NCBI RefSeq assembly: GCF_000406105.1
Contig: NZ_CM001974.1
Location: 3,677,010-3,741,009, forward strand
DNA from: Dickeya chrysanthemi NCPPB 402
Lineage (GTDB): Bacteria; Pseudomonadota; Gammaproteobacteria; Enterobacterales; Enterobacteriaceae
DNA length: 64,000 nt
Direction: 5' to 3'
Shown here: positions 35,908 to 45,638 of the stretch, piece after piece
Layout of the letters: each line of letters opens with the position of its first letter
Position numbering within the stretch: position 1 is the first letter of the stretch
Notes under the pieces: model-generated
What the model was told of the DNA's origin: nothing
Seen by the model: only the letters and a program-made list of their open reading frames with translations
The model's database searches: none
Position numbers and translations under genes: made by a program

Positions 35908-37203
35908 TCACTCGCCGCGATTCGCTTTCATGGCCGGGAATGTCACCATGATTAGCCCGTACAGCACACTGGCCGCCAGCAGCGAATTCAATGCCGGGAT
36001 CCCCCATGCGGTGAATAATCCGACCGCACTTCCCACCAGACTTGCCAATATCGCAGACCACCCGACATCCGGCGTGCTATCTGCATCCGGCAGTTCGCCA
36101 CGTCGGCGACTTTCGTCCAACTGCGCCCGGCTGGTACGCAAGATATAGTAATCCACCAGCATCACCCCGATGATCGGCGGGAAAAACACGCCCAGTAAAG
36201 TCAGAAAATCCACAAACCGATCCAGAATGCCGATCACCGATAAAAAGGTACCGATAAGCCCGATCAACAACGTGATGGCTTTGTAGCTGAGTTTTCTGCC
36301 GGTGACGCCTTCTACGGCATTGGCGATACCTAATGACGAGGAGTACAGATTAATGTCATTGATGCGCAAGGTGGAAAAAATCACGGTAACCAGCCCGATT
36401 CCCCCTGCCGTCTGCGACATGATGGTGACGATATCCGCCGTATTCAGCGCTCTGGCAATCAAAATCGCCAGCCCATTAACGACGAACTCGCCGATAATTA
36501 TCGACAGCATCGTTACCCAAAAAACATGCCGTCCGCGACGGGAATAACGCGTCATATCAGGCGTGATCAGGCTGGCTACAATACATCCCCCTACCACCAT
36601 AGTCGCCCCGGCGCTCACCGAAATCGCCTCGCCCGCTCCCCCGGTTTGCAGTAAGTCGGTAATATTGTGCCCGGTGAGCGTCATGGTCGAAATATAGCCT
36701 ACGACCATGATAAACAGCGGCACCGCAATTCTGGCGGTATAACGCAAGGCGCTAAAGCCAAAGGTGACCAGAAGCGTCAACGCACAACCGGAAAGGGCCG
36801 CGGACCAGCCGAACCCCAGGCGATCGCCCAACGCAAAATTCAGTGACTTGGCAAACACCGCGTTTTGTACGCCGAACCACCCCAGCAGGCTGACGGCGAT
36901 AATGGCACCGATAAATACCGCGCCGAGCCGGCCAAAACCACACCAGCGCGCCAGCAAACTACCGGATAGCCCTTCCTTCATGCCCGCATAACCCAGCCCC
37001 AGCGTCACCACGCCAAAAATCGCACTGCCGATGGTAATCGCCAGAAACGCGTCGCCGAGCGTCATCGAATGCCCCAGCACCGCTCCCAGCATGAACTGGT
37101 CCAGCGCGGTCAACATACCAATATGCACCAACGCAACAGTGAAAAACGGCAACCGAACCGATGTCGGCACCCGGCTTACCGGATAATCCTCAAGGTTTTC
37201 CAT
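35908..37203 (-). CDS. NCS1 family cytosine/purine permease (CodB-like)
   Basis: 431 residues with about 12 helices; the pattern VALVHIGMLTALDQFMLGAVLGHSM, GWFGVQNAVFAKSL and ITPDMTRYSRRGRHVFW is that of CodB-type cytosine permeases. I start at 37203 (MENLEDYPVSRVP); the longer frame adds 28 residues that overlap the regulator gene. No deaminase gene (codA) follows, so the substrate may be another nucleobase or a related compound. It begins 14 bases after the PAS/LuxR regulator, and the two should be one operon. Confidence 0.85.
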   Translation of the reverse strand: MENLEDYPVSRVPTSVRLPFFTVALVHIGMLTALDQFMLGAVLGHSMTLGDAFLAITIGSAIFGVVTLGLGYAGMKEGLSGSLLARWCGFGRLGAVFIGAIIAVSLLGWFGVQNAVFAKSLNFALGDRLGFGWSAALSGCALTLLVTFGFSALRYTARIAVPLFIMVVGYISTMTLTGHNITDLLQTGGAGEAISVSAGATMVVGGCIVASLITPDMTRYSRRGRHVFWVTMLSIIIGEFVVNGLAILIARALNTADIVTIMSQTAGGIGLVTVIFSTLRINDINLYSSSLGIANAVEGVTGRKLSYKAITLLIGLIGTFLSVIGILDRFVDFLTLLGVFFPPIIGVMLVDYYILRTSRAQLDESRRRGELPDADSTPDVGWSAILASLVGSAVGLFTAWGIPALNSLLAASVLYGLIMVTFPAMKANRGE

Positions 37204-37217
37204 ATACCCGTCTCTTG

Positions 37218-37895
37218 CTAGATGAATAAGATGCCCTTGGTCAGCAATGAGTGAGGTATAAAGCCATCCAGTCCTTGTTGATAGCAAAACTCTTCAAACT
37301 GATTGAACGAATGTACGCCAGCTTTTTGATACATATTTTGGATCCTGTTTTCGATCGTCCGGTTGGACAGGTTGAACTTCTTCGCTATTTCCTTGCTGGA
37401 AAAACGCCGCAACACCAGAAAGAGCGTATCCAGTTCAGCGCGGGTGAACAGTTCGGTCGTTATGTCGGTTTTCAGTACCGTGGGTTTACGCCGGTCAATA
37501 TGAACCAGCGGCGACAATGTGGTCATCGGCCGGGCATTCCATAAAATGCCCACGCACTCTTTTTCTGGATTAAACAGCGGAATTTTTTCACTGATATACG
37601 GCGACAGTTCTGTTTTGCCAAACCAGTAATGGGTTTCAATGACGGTAACCCGCTCGGCACAGGTCTCCGTTCGACGATCGTGCTCAATAAAATCACCGGA
37701 CAATTCCGCCCAGGCGAGCGGAAACTCCTCATCGGCTTTGCCTTCAATATCAAAACGCACCGGCGTATTGGTGTAACTGTACGCGGGCATGTTCATATAC
37801 ACATGACGAGACGCCAGATCCTTGATTCCCCACGGTTCATTGAGCCCATCCAGAACGGGAATTAACGAGCGAAGATAATCCTGCGTATTATTCAT
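37218..37895 (-). CDS. PAS-like sensor with LuxR-type helix-turn-helix
   Basis: 225 residues. The N-terminal half (about 10-125) has a PAS-like pattern (LIPVLDGLNEPWGIKDLASRHVYMN ... VGILWNARPM); the C-terminal half is a LuxR-type DNA-binding domain (FTRAELDTLFLVLRRFSSKEIAKKFNLSNRTIENRIQNMYQKAGV). Architecture as in the PAS4-LuxR regulators common in Photorhabdus and Yersinia. The start at 37895 has AGGAT upstream. It should sense a small molecule and control the permease next to it. Its DNA is slightly more AT-rich than its neighbours. Confidence 0.85.
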   Translation of the reverse strand: MNNTQDYLRSLIPVLDGLNEPWGIKDLASRHVYMNMPAYSYTNTPVRFDIEGKADEEFPLAWAELSGDFIEHDRRTETCAERVTVIETHYWFGKTELSPYISEKIPLFNPEKECVGILWNARPMTTLSPLVHIDRRKPTVLKTDITTELFTRAELDTLFLVLRRFSSKEIAKKFNLSNRTIENRIQNMYQKAGVHSFNQFEEFCYQQGLDGFIPHSLLTKGILFI

Positions 37896-38190
37896 TACAA
37901 AAACATCCTGTATATAAAACACTCAATTAAATATAAAAATCAACAAGGGAATTAAATTCATATTGTAATTTCACAAAATAAAATAAAACACAAAAATAAT
38001 AACATCAAAAACTATTAATAAGATCGGTTATTAAGAAACCCAATCCCTTCACTTATCATAGAAAACCACATGATAACGAAAATTTATAAAATAATTTTTA
38101 ATTCAAGAGTATTTTTTACCTATATAAATATGTAATAGTAAGTATCTGTCACAAAAAATAGCAATCAGTCACAACTACCGAGGATAGAAA
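37896..38190. other. AT-rich divergent promoter region
   Basis: Nearly 300 bases of strongly AT-rich DNA with poly-A and TATAAATA stretches between the PAS/LuxR gene and the divergent Nlp-like gene. No gene. The composition suggests an H-NS-bound regulatory region; this is inference from base content. Confidence 0.5.
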
Positions 38191-38478
38191 ATGCGCGTAA
38201 GGAGAACAGACTGGCACTCAGCCGACATTATCGCTGCATTAAGGAAGAAAGGGACATCACTCTCAGCGGTTTCGCGAGAAGCCGGATTAAGTTCCAGTAC
38301 ATTGGCAAACGCCTTATATCGCCCCTGGCCGAAAGGAGAATTGCTGATCGCCGCTGCATTAGGCGTTAATGCGGAAGAAATATGGCCAAGCCGTTATTAT
38401 GACCCTCAAACTAATACGTTGGTTGACCGTAAAAAACTGATGCGCAATTCAGCCGGCAAATCCCGAGTACCCGCCTGA
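38191..38478 (+). CDS. sfsB: Nlp/SfsB (Ner-like) DNA-binding protein
   Basis: 95 residues closely matching E. coli Nlp/SfsB: DWHSADIIAALRKKGTSLSAVSREAGLSSSTLANALYRPWPKGE, then IWPSRYYDPQTNTLVDRKKLMR. The family descends from the Ner repressor of Mu-like phages and is linked in E. coli to maltose gene activation. Here it stands alone, without phage genes. AGGATAG lies before the start. Location differs from E. coli, where it lies near murA. Confidence 0.88.
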   Translation: MRVRRTDWHSADIIAALRKKGTSLSAVSREAGLSSSTLANALYRPWPKGELLIAAALGVNAEEIWPSRYYDPQTNTLVDRKKLMRNSAGKSRVPA

Positions 38479-38511
38479 ATATTCGTCAATGCCGACTCGA
38501 TAATTCGCTAT

Positions 38512-38548
38512 CCCCGTCATACTTCACGTTGCAGGTATGACGGGTATA
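38512..38548. repeat. Miniature palindromic ERIC derivative
   Basis: CCCGTCATA and TATGACGGG are exact inverted copies around CTTCACGTTGCAGG. One end is the ERIC right end in reverse and the other repeats the last bases of the same end forward, as if nearly the whole element had been deleted between its termini. It lies between sfsB and the convergent glycosyltransferase gene and could act as a hairpin terminator. Confidence 0.7.
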
Positions 38549-38567
38549 CATTGCAGTGTAAAAACGC

Positions 38568-39842
38568 TTACTTAATGGCCCCAACCTCCTCTGCGATCGC
38601 CTCCAGCGCATCATGACGCGCGCAATCCGCCTGAACCCAACCTGCCCGCTGGGTATAGCCGGGTTGTTCGAGGATGCGCATCACCGCGTCGGCAATCAGT
38701 TGCTCGCCCGGCGTGCTGGTGCCGAGATTGAGCCCACAGCCGGCAAACACCACTCTTGCCGCAGTTTCCAGCTTGTCTTCTCCCGTACCGGCCACAATCA
38801 ACGGCACACCGTGAGACAAGGCCGCGTTAAGTGAACCGTATCCCCCATTGGTGATCAGCAGCGCCGCCCGCGGTAACCAGTGCTCCAGCGAAACAAAACG
38901 GCACACCCGTGCGTTTTCCGGTGCCGAAGCGGCCAGCTCTTCTACCGGCCGGCCGCCGGTGGTCGCCAGCACCCGAACGGGCAGGTCGGCCAGCGCGCGC
39001 AACGTCGGGCCAATCAACTGTTGTAGGTCCACATTCGCCAGCGTTCCCTGCGACACAATAACCAACGGCCGGGTATCCTGAGGTGGCCACCACGCTTGTT
39101 CCGCCTCCTCTTCGGTCACTTTCAGCGGTAACGGCCCCACAAAGCGTACACACGACGGCAAATCATCACGGTGATATTCCAGTTCGGTGGTAGACAGTTG
39201 CAGGAAACGGTCACAGCCGCTGATCAGCGCGTCGGCAAAGGGGACGGTTAGCGGCGGTTTCCCCGACTGCACCATCACTGTATCAAACGCCTCTTTCACG
39301 CCGGCGATCAGCTCGCGGGTTTCCTTATCGATCAGTTGCTCGCGGGTCAAATCCGGCGGCAACAACGCCGGCGGAATACGCGGCCCGTAAAAGATCGAAT
39401 CGCGGGAAGAGAAGGACAGCGGCGTCACGCCGATGCCGATCACCGGTGGGCGATCTTCACTGGCCAACAACGGCAGAATGCCGTAGAAACAGTTTTCCGC
39501 CATCACCACGTCCGCCTGAGTTTGCGCCAGCACCTGACGTAACTGGCGGTCGATTAACGGGATAGGCGCAGAGAAGAATTCACGCAATGCCAACGCCATC
39601 TGCGCGTTGCCGGGCGGCAGGGTAGCGCGTTTGGGAAAATGGCGTTCCAGATAACGGTAGTCAAAATCGATCTCTTCGTCGAAGGCGATAAAACCAACAC
39701 CCGCGGCCTGCGCCTGCTCGCGAAACAGCGCGCCGCTGAACAGGGTTACCCGGTGCCCTTTGGTTAGCAGATGACGAGCGATGGTCAGCATAGGATAAAC
39801 ATGCCCCGGCGTTGCCACCGCGGCCATCAGAATATGGGACAT
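38568..39842 (-). CDS. MGT-type UDP-glycosyltransferase (GT1 family)
   Basis: 424 residues. The N-terminal Rossmann domain starts HILMAAVATPGHVYPMLTIARHLLTKGH and the C-terminal donor site is present (VIVSQGTLANVDLQQLI, VSLEHWLPRAALLITNGGYGSLNAALSHGVPLIVAGTGEDK). Such enzymes put a sugar on small hydrophobic acceptors such as macrolides, flavonoids or carotenoids. There is no biosynthetic cluster around it, so modifying a foreign or plant compound is a fair guess but not shown. Soluble, no signal peptide. Confidence 0.87.
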   Translation of the reverse strand: MSHILMAAVATPGHVYPMLTIARHLLTKGHRVTLFSGALFREQAQAAGVGFIAFDEEIDFDYRYLERHFPKRATLPPGNAQMALALREFFSAPIPLIDRQLRQVLAQTQADVVMAENCFYGILPLLASEDRPPVIGIGVTPLSFSSRDSIFYGPRIPPALLPPDLTREQLIDKETRELIAGVKEAFDTVMVQSGKPPLTVPFADALISGCDRFLQLSTTELEYHRDDLPSCVRFVGPLPLKVTEEEAEQAWWPPQDTRPLVIVSQGTLANVDLQQLIGPTLRALADLPVRVLATTGGRPVEELAASAPENARVCRFVSLEHWLPRAALLITNGGYGSLNAALSHGVPLIVAGTGEDKLETAARVVFAGCGLNLGTSTPGEQLIADAVMRILEQPGYTQRAGWVQADCARHDALEAIAEEVGAIK

Positions 39843-40269
39843 TAAAACTCCTTATAGATCATCTCGGCGTGGACCCAAACCCCCTACGGATGTACACACC
39901 AAACTTCCTGTACAAATGATATTCGCAGCCAACAGCGCCGCCATCGGCTGCCTGCCACACACAAATCTGTATGCATATTGCTATGTTAGCGTCAGGCGGG
40001 CACAGATACAGTACCGGATACGATCCGGATCATATTCAGAAGAAATGAAAAATCAGCAGGGGAAGAGTGGATAAAACGATGACGATAAGTCATAAAAGCA
40101 GTGAATGATCAGGAAATTTTTCAGTAACCCAGCACAGATAAAGCACCAAATTCTTTAACAAAATTCAACAATAAATCTGATGAACATTGCATTGCAAGCA
40201 GAACAGAATGGTAACGGGAGCCGGGATAGCCTCACACCGGCTCCTGAATTTAAAAATGATTCTTATGAA
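39843..40269. other. Intergenic region between glycosyltransferase and yfeY, no gene seen
   Basis: About 430 bases. It holds the promoter of the glycosyltransferase on the minus strand and an AT-rich stretch after the yfeY stop. A GCAGCCAACAGCGCCGCCATCGGCTGC segment forms an imperfect inverted repeat near 39927. Short frames lack ribosome sites. Confidence 0.5.
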
Positions 40270-40863
40270 TTATTCCCGTCCCTGCGCGTGCCAGACAATC
40301 TTGCTGACCTTCCAGCTCTTGAGAATGTCATCAGGCGGCATCAATCCTTCCGGGCCGTTCCAGTCGCCGGAGAACAGGTAACTGACGTGTTTCCCTTGCG
40401 GCGCCACGCATTCTACGCTGCGGGCATCGGCTAACCCTTGCCCCGGCTGGCAAACGCCAAACGCCTTACTGTAAAGCGAACTGAACTCATCGCCGATTTT
40501 TACGCCCCACTCGCTGGCGATTGCCTTGTCCATCACCGCCACCTGTTTTACCTGGCCCTTCGGCGCGCCGCTGATTTCCAGCCGAACGCTGTCATCCTTC
40601 AGCGCTTCATAGATCGAGACCAGTTTGCCGTTGCGGGTTTCCATGCCGCCGCGCAGGCGATAATCGCCGTCCAGCGCCTGCTCCAATGCCGACTCCAGCA
40701 TCGGTGTTGCGGCATTAATCTCGCCGACGCCCGCATCCGACACCGTCAACCGATGACCGAACCAGTTGAACGGCGACAAACTGGACCAGGAAAAACTGGA
40801 AAGGGTGCTGCACCCTGCCAGCAACAGCGGGAAAACCAGAAACAACGGACGCACTTTTGTCAC
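40270..40863 (-). CDS. yfeY: Outer-membrane lipoprotein YfeY
   Basis: 197 residues with a lipoprotein signal (LFLVFPLLLAGCS; Cys about residue 18) and the YfeY pattern DGDYRLRGGMETRNGKLVSIYEALKDDSVRL, LYSKAFGVCQPGQG, GEWNGPEGLMPPDDILKSWKVSKI-like end. I start at the GTG at 40863, with GAGGAG eight bases before it; the open frame extends 42 codons further. In E. coli yfeY is in the sigma-E regulon and follows yfeX; here the two are 4.6 kb apart, with other genes inserted. Role unknown. Confidence 0.87.
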   Translation of the reverse strand: MTKVRPLFLVFPLLLAGCSTLSSFSWSSLSPFNWFGHRLTVSDAGVGEINAATPMLESALEQALDGDYRLRGGMETRNGKLVSIYEALKDDSVRLEISGAPKGQVKQVAVMDKAIASEWGVKIGDEFSSLYSKAFGVCQPGQGLADARSVECVAPQGKHVSYLFSGDWNGPEGLMPPDDILKSWKVSKIVWHAQGRE

Positions 40864-41040
40864 TCTCGACTCCTCAACATAAAACGGTGCCGACTCACCC
40901 TGGGCCGGCGCGATCATCACGCCGGCTGTTTGAGTCCGCCTCAGGCAGAAAGTGCCGTGAAAATTTGCGCGGGTTACGCCACGGCGCACAGATGGGCGCC
41001 AAGATTACCATTGTTCAGGCTGGCCGGGGACCATTTCCGC

Positions 41041-41070
41041 CTGAATAAAACGTTCCTGAATAAAACGTTC
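41041..41070. repeat. 15-bp tandem duplication downstream of fusD
   Basis: CTGAATAAAACGTTC occurs twice in a row, about 40 bases after the ABC transporter stop. Confidence 0.85.
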
Positions 41071-41106
41071 GTCAGATAAAAACGCCGCCGGCCAGTGGGT
41101 GAACGA

Positions 41107-42822
41107 TCAGCGAAACGCCGCCAGATCAATGTGGTAGTGAAACAAATCGGCCAGTTCCTGTTGGTGAGTGACCGCAATCACGGTGCAATCCGGCAATGCC
41201 TGACGGATGACTCCCAGCAAATGCCGTGCAGCCTGCTGATCGAGATGACTGGTGGCCTCATCCAGATACAGATGGTCCGGGCGATTGATCAGTGCCCGCG
41301 CCAGCGCCAGCCGTTGACGCTCGCCGCCGGAAAATACCCGATCCCAGTTCATCTGCTGCTGCAACCGGTCGCCCCAGTCGCTTAATCCAACCTGATCCAA
41401 CACCTGACGCAACGCCGCTTCATCATCCAGCGGCGCGCGCGGATAACAAATCACCTCCGCCAGCGTCCCCTGTCCCAGATAGCTCTGCTGCGGCAACAAC
41501 AGCGGCGTACCGCGTCCAACCTGCCAGCCGCCTTCGTAATAGGGCCACAACCCGGCCAGCGTACGCAACAGGGTCGATTTTCCCAGCCCGCTGTGACCGG
41601 AAAGGCGGTTCCAACTGCCGGGAGCGCACTGGAAGGTGACGTTACGCAACAGCGGTTGCCCCTGCGGCGTGGAGAAACTGAGCTGCTCGACATGTAGCCG
41701 TTCTCCTCTCACCTGCGGCATCGCCGTATCCTGATGCGCCTCGATTTCCCGCCGGAACTGATCCAGACGCGTCATACTGGCAGACAGCTCCACCAACGAG
41801 TAGTACACCCGAATAAACCAGCTCAGTGCGCTATGTACCTGCCCGAACGCGCTGCGAATCTGCATCAACCCGCCCAGCGTGACCGTCTTGCTGAGAAACG
41901 CCGGCAGCGCGGCAAACACCGGTACAATCAGGCTAACGCGGGTATAACCGACGGTGAACAGGCCCAGATTACGCTCGGCGTTCATCAATGAGCGCCAGTT
42001 GCTGACAATCGAAGAGAAATAGCTGCCGAGCTGGCGTTTCTCCTGCCGCTCGCCGCCGTACAGTGCAATCTGCTCCGCACTATCGTGCTTACGCAGCAAC
42101 GAGGCGCGGAAATCCGCTTCCGCCTGCTGTTTATGGTAATTGATGCCGTGTAGCCGTTTGCCGATCCACTGGGTAATCAAACTTCCCAGCAGGGTGTAGA
42201 GCACGGCGACCCATACCAGATAGCCGCTGACGGTGATGCTGTGCCCCCACAGCGTAAACTGCTGCACCCCGGACAAATCCCACAGGATTAACAGGAACGA
42301 GCACAACTGGGCGAAGGTGATGATAAACGACACCGACAACCGCACCGTTTGGGTGACGAACAGGTCGACATCCTGCGCGATACGCTGATCCGGGTTATCC
42401 ACCCGGCCGCTTAACGACAGGCGATAAAAGGCACGCTTCGCTAGCCAACCGTCGATAAACGCCGCCGTCATCTGCTCACGCCAGCGAATAATCAACAATT
42501 TGGTCAGCCACTCCTGATACACAAAGATGCCGATATAAATCAGGATATAGAGGCAATATTCTTTGATCAGGCGGTAAAGCAGGCCGCTATCGAATGCTCC
42601 CAGCGCATCATAAAAGGTTTTGCTCCAGTCATTGATGCGGACGTTGAGGTACACAATACCGCCGCCCATCGCCACGATTGCCGCCAGCAACAACCAGCAT
42701 TGCCAGTAACGCCGGTCAAGCCAGAATGGACGGCATAACAGGGCAAACGCCTGCAGGAACGTTCTCACGATTTTTTCTCCTGCGGCAGCGTGATATACAA
42801 CATCTGATTTTGCGGATGCCAC
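41107..42822 (-). CDS. fusD: ABC transporter, permease fused to ATPase (FusD/YddA-like)
   Basis: 571 residues. An N-terminal membrane domain of the SbmA/BacA class (about 20-345, with FWLDRRYWQCWLLLAAIV and IRVYYSLVELSASMTRLDQF) is followed by an ATPase domain with Walker A GHSGLGKST, signature FSGGERQRLALARAL and Walker B HLYLDEA. E. coli YddA has the same layout and lies with pqqL and yddB. In the Pectobacterium Fus system the corresponding protein is thought to export or import peptide fragments of ferredoxin. It overlaps the end of the protease gene and is the last gene of the operon. Confidence 0.86.
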   Translation of the reverse strand: MASAKSDVVYHAAAGEKIVRTFLQAFALLCRPFWLDRRYWQCWLLLAAIVAMGGGIVYLNVRINDWSKTFYDALGAFDSGLLYRLIKEYCLYILIYIGIFVYQEWLTKLLIIRWREQMTAAFIDGWLAKRAFYRLSLSGRVDNPDQRIAQDVDLFVTQTVRLSVSFIITFAQLCSFLLILWDLSGVQQFTLWGHSITVSGYLVWVAVLYTLLGSLITQWIGKRLHGINYHKQQAEADFRASLLRKHDSAEQIALYGGERQEKRQLGSYFSSIVSNWRSLMNAERNLGLFTVGYTRVSLIVPVFAALPAFLSKTVTLGGLMQIRSAFGQVHSALSWFIRVYYSLVELSASMTRLDQFRREIEAHQDTAMPQVRGERLHVEQLSFSTPQGQPLLRNVTFQCAPGSWNRLSGHSGLGKSTLLRTLAGLWPYYEGGWQVGRGTPLLLPQQSYLGQGTLAEVICYPRAPLDDEAALRQVLDQVGLSDWGDRLQQQMNWDRVFSGGERQRLALARALINRPDHLYLDEATSHLDQQAARHLLGVIRQALPDCTVIAVTHQQELADLFHYHIDLAAFR

Positions 42823-45539
42823 AACCGCGACGCCGCATCGCGCACCGCATCAAAGGTGATCGCCGGCACCAGGCTGTCCAGTTGGGTCAGATAGCGGGGA
42901 TCGTGATAATGGCGGTAACTCAGTATCAGCCGGGACATCAGGGTGGTGCTGTCCTGCTGACGGGCACGTTCGCTGTGAATAAACTGCTTACGTTCCTGTT
43001 CGACATCCTGCGGCATGATGCGTGTCGCCAGCGTTTCCAGCACCTGCTGGGCATTGCGTCTCAACTCCTGCACACGCTGCGGCGAGGTGGTAAAACGCAG
43101 CACGGTTTCGATACGCTGGCTCTTATCATTCAGGCGGCTTTCCATTTTCAGGTTATAAATTCCCTGCGCATCATCCCGCAGGCTGGCCTTGAGATAACGC
43201 GCCGCCAGCCGGGAAGCGATATTCACCTGCACCGCCTGCTGCGGCGTCCATGTCTGCGGCGAGAAACTCCACAGATAAACATCCGCCCTCGGTTCCAGAT
43301 TGATGGCGGAAATACGCTCGCGTTTCCCTTCCAACGCCAGATGCTGGGGGCTTTCCCCGCCGGCCTGACGAGGCAGCGAAGCCAGATAGCGCTCCACCAG
43401 CGGCCGCAATTGGTCTGCCGGTAAGTCCGCCAGCAGGTAATAGGTTACCGGTGCCGCCACCGTCTGCCGCCACTGTTGCGTCAGCTGTTCTCTGGTCACG
43501 GCATCCAGTTGTTCCGGGGTCGGGAAAGGCATACCGGTTTTGCCAAACTGCAATTCGGCACTCTCCCGCTCCCGCAGCTCACTAATGCTCTGCTCGCGAG
43601 TGACCTGCTGACGTTTCAGTTCCGCCAGGCTCTCACGCAGATCGCCTTCGTCGATCCCCGCCGAGCGGTTCATCACGTGATACAAATGCAGCAACGCTTC
43701 CAGCTTGTCCGGACTGACGCTCCCGCTCCAGCGCAGCTCATCCGGCTGATAATCCAGACTGAGGGCCAATTTGCGTGCTTTTTCCCACTCGTTCAAATCG
43801 CGGCCTTTCCAGCCTGCCGGCCCGCTTTTGCTGAACAACTGGGCGGCAAGCTGAGACAGCCACGGCTCGCGCCCCGGCGCCATAAAACCGGCAGGCGACA
43901 GCACGGTCAGCGATACCGTTTTGCCGGCCTGATGCGTACGCAGCCACACCAGACGATCACCGTTCGCCAGTTGCCACTCTTCTACCTTCTGTTGCGGGAA
44001 CGGACGCACAGCGGTGACTTCGCCGTGGCCTTCGGCCGGCGGCAGTACCGGCGTGACCAGCGCCACCGGCGGCTGTAGCGGCGCCAGCTCGCTTTGCGCG
44101 GCCAACTGGCGCTGCTGCTCAATCGCCGCCGCTGACGGCAGCGTGAACGGCAGGCTACCGGGAACACTGAACTGAACCAGTTGATCCGGCGACGACAACC
44201 AGCGCTGCAGGCAAGCGTTAATATCATCGGTCGTGATGGTTTTCAGTACGGCCAGCGCCTGTTGCGCCACCTGCTGCTTGCCGATGTAAGGACGATCTTG
44301 TTCCCAGGATGTCACCCATTGTCGCACCCAATCAGAGAACTCGCGCTGTTCCGGCGTCGCCGCCAGCTTCTCTGCCGATTGGCGCAGCGTCTCCTTGATG
44401 GCGATGATATCCGGCTCATGGAGCGGATAGCGCTGCAGACGGGCAATTTCCTGCAGCACGGCGTTGACCCCTTGCTGATGGCCGTCCGGCAGCACCGAAG
44501 CAAACAGCCCCAGCGCTACCGTGGTGTTACCGATATCGGACTTGCGTACCACCAGACTGCTGACTGCCGGGGACGAAGAGAGCGGCTGACGCTGCACCTG
44601 CTTGCTCAGGGCATCCAGCGTTACCTGGTTAATCAGGCGACGGCGCATGCCCTCCTCTCCCGTCGCTTTGGCCGCTGCGTCATCAAAGCGAAACACAAAC
44701 GATATCTGGCTGACGCTGCTCTGGCTGTCTTGCAAGCGCACCACGTGCAATTGCTGGCGCAACGCCGGCTCATACGACTCCCGCGCAGGGATCGGCGTAT
44801 CCGGCAGGTTCCCCATCGCCTGCGAAATCGCCTGTTTTACCTGTTCGGGCTGCAGGTCGCCTATCACCATCAAGCGCATATTGCGGGGGTGATACCAGCG
44901 GTCATAAAAACGGTGCAGCACCGTCACCGGCGTGTTCTGAATCGAGGCTTCAGTGCCGATGACCGGGCGATCGGGATAACGGGAACCATGCCTGATGGCG
45001 GCGACCCGCTGCTGATTCATGCGCTCCGCCACCCCGAGCTTACCGCGCCACTCCTCCAGAATCACCTGACGCTCGCGCTGCCAGTCTTCCGGTTCGAAAC
45101 GCGCGTGTCCGGCAATCTGCGCCAAAACATTCAGAGCCAGTCCCAACGATGGCTTGCCGGCCGGCGGACTCAACATGTACACCGTGCGCTCGTAATTGGT
45201 CATGGCATTGTAGTGTTGACCACGAATCCAGCCCTGTTGACCCAGCGTTTTCGCTAATCCAGCCGGATAATCTCGGGTCGCGCGAAACACCATGTGCTCT
45301 ACCATATGCGCCACGCCGGATTCGCCGTCCTGCTCATCCAGCGAACCCGATTCGACCAGCAGCCGGATGTCCAGCCGTTGCTGTTGCCCGGACAGCGGCA
45401 CAATGGTGTAACGCAGACCGTTGTCCAGTTGCCCTTCAGTGATCACCGGTAACGGGCTGGTGACGGTTTGCGCTGATGCCAGCGTACTGAATAGACAAAA
45501 ACCGATTATGCCTATCCAGCGGGAAGTCATTTTTCTCAT
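42765..45539 (-). CDS. fusC: Periplasmic M16 zinc protease (FusC/PqqL-like)
   Basis: 924 residues with a signal peptide (IIGFCLFSTLASAQ). The inverted zinc motif HMVEH lies in ESGVAHMVEHMVFRATRDYP, with the downstream Glu in VILEEWRGKLG; two M16 halves follow, the second inactive. Size and neighbours match Pectobacterium FusC, which cuts plant ferredoxin in the periplasm to free its iron, and E. coli PqqL (931 residues). It begins 99 bases after the receptor gene and overlaps the ABC transporter gene by 58 bases. Confidence 0.88.
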   Translation of the reverse strand: MRKMTSRWIGIIGFCLFSTLASAQTVTSPLPVITEGQLDNGLRYTIVPLSGQQQRLDIRLLVESGSLDEQDGESGVAHMVEHMVFRATRDYPAGLAKTLGQQGWIRGQHYNAMTNYERTVYMLSPPAGKPSLGLALNVLAQIAGHARFEPEDWQRERQVILEEWRGKLGVAERMNQQRVAAIRHGSRYPDRPVIGTEASIQNTPVTVLHRFYDRWYHPRNMRLMVIGDLQPEQVKQAISQAMGNLPDTPIPARESYEPALRQQLHVVRLQDSQSSVSQISFVFRFDDAAAKATGEEGMRRRLINQVTLDALSKQVQRQPLSSSPAVSSLVVRKSDIGNTTVALGLFASVLPDGHQQGVNAVLQEIARLQRYPLHEPDIIAIKETLRQSAEKLAATPEQREFSDWVRQWVTSWEQDRPYIGKQQVAQQALAVLKTITTDDINACLQRWLSSPDQLVQFSVPGSLPFTLPSAAAIEQQRQLAAQSELAPLQPPVALVTPVLPPAEGHGEVTAVRPFPQQKVEEWQLANGDRLVWLRTHQAGKTVSLTVLSPAGFMAPGREPWLSQLAAQLFSKSGPAGWKGRDLNEWEKARKLALSLDYQPDELRWSGSVSPDKLEALLHLYHVMNRSAGIDEGDLRESLAELKRQQVTREQSISELRERESAELQFGKTGMPFPTPEQLDAVTREQLTQQWRQTVAAPVTYYLLADLPADQLRPLVERYLASLPRQAGGESPQHLALEGKRERISAINLEPRADVYLWSFSPQTWTPQQAVQVNIASRLAARYLKASLRDDAQGIYNLKMESRLNDKSQRIETVLRFTTSPQRVQELRRNAQQVLETLATRIMPQDVEQERKQFIHSERARQQDSTTLMSRLILSYRHYHDPRYLTQLDSLVPAITFDAVRDAASRLWHPQNQMLYITLPQEKKS

Positions 45540-45638
45540 TAATCACTCAATCATGGATACATAAAACAGACGGGATATCTCAGGAAAACATGGCGTTATT
45601 GCCGGGAGCGAGACCTGCCCGCTCCCGGCTTCAGGCCA

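Noticed and set aside
44181..45257. 358-codon frame antisense to the M16 protease
   Set aside because: Shadow of a gene with zinc motif and signal peptide on the other strand.
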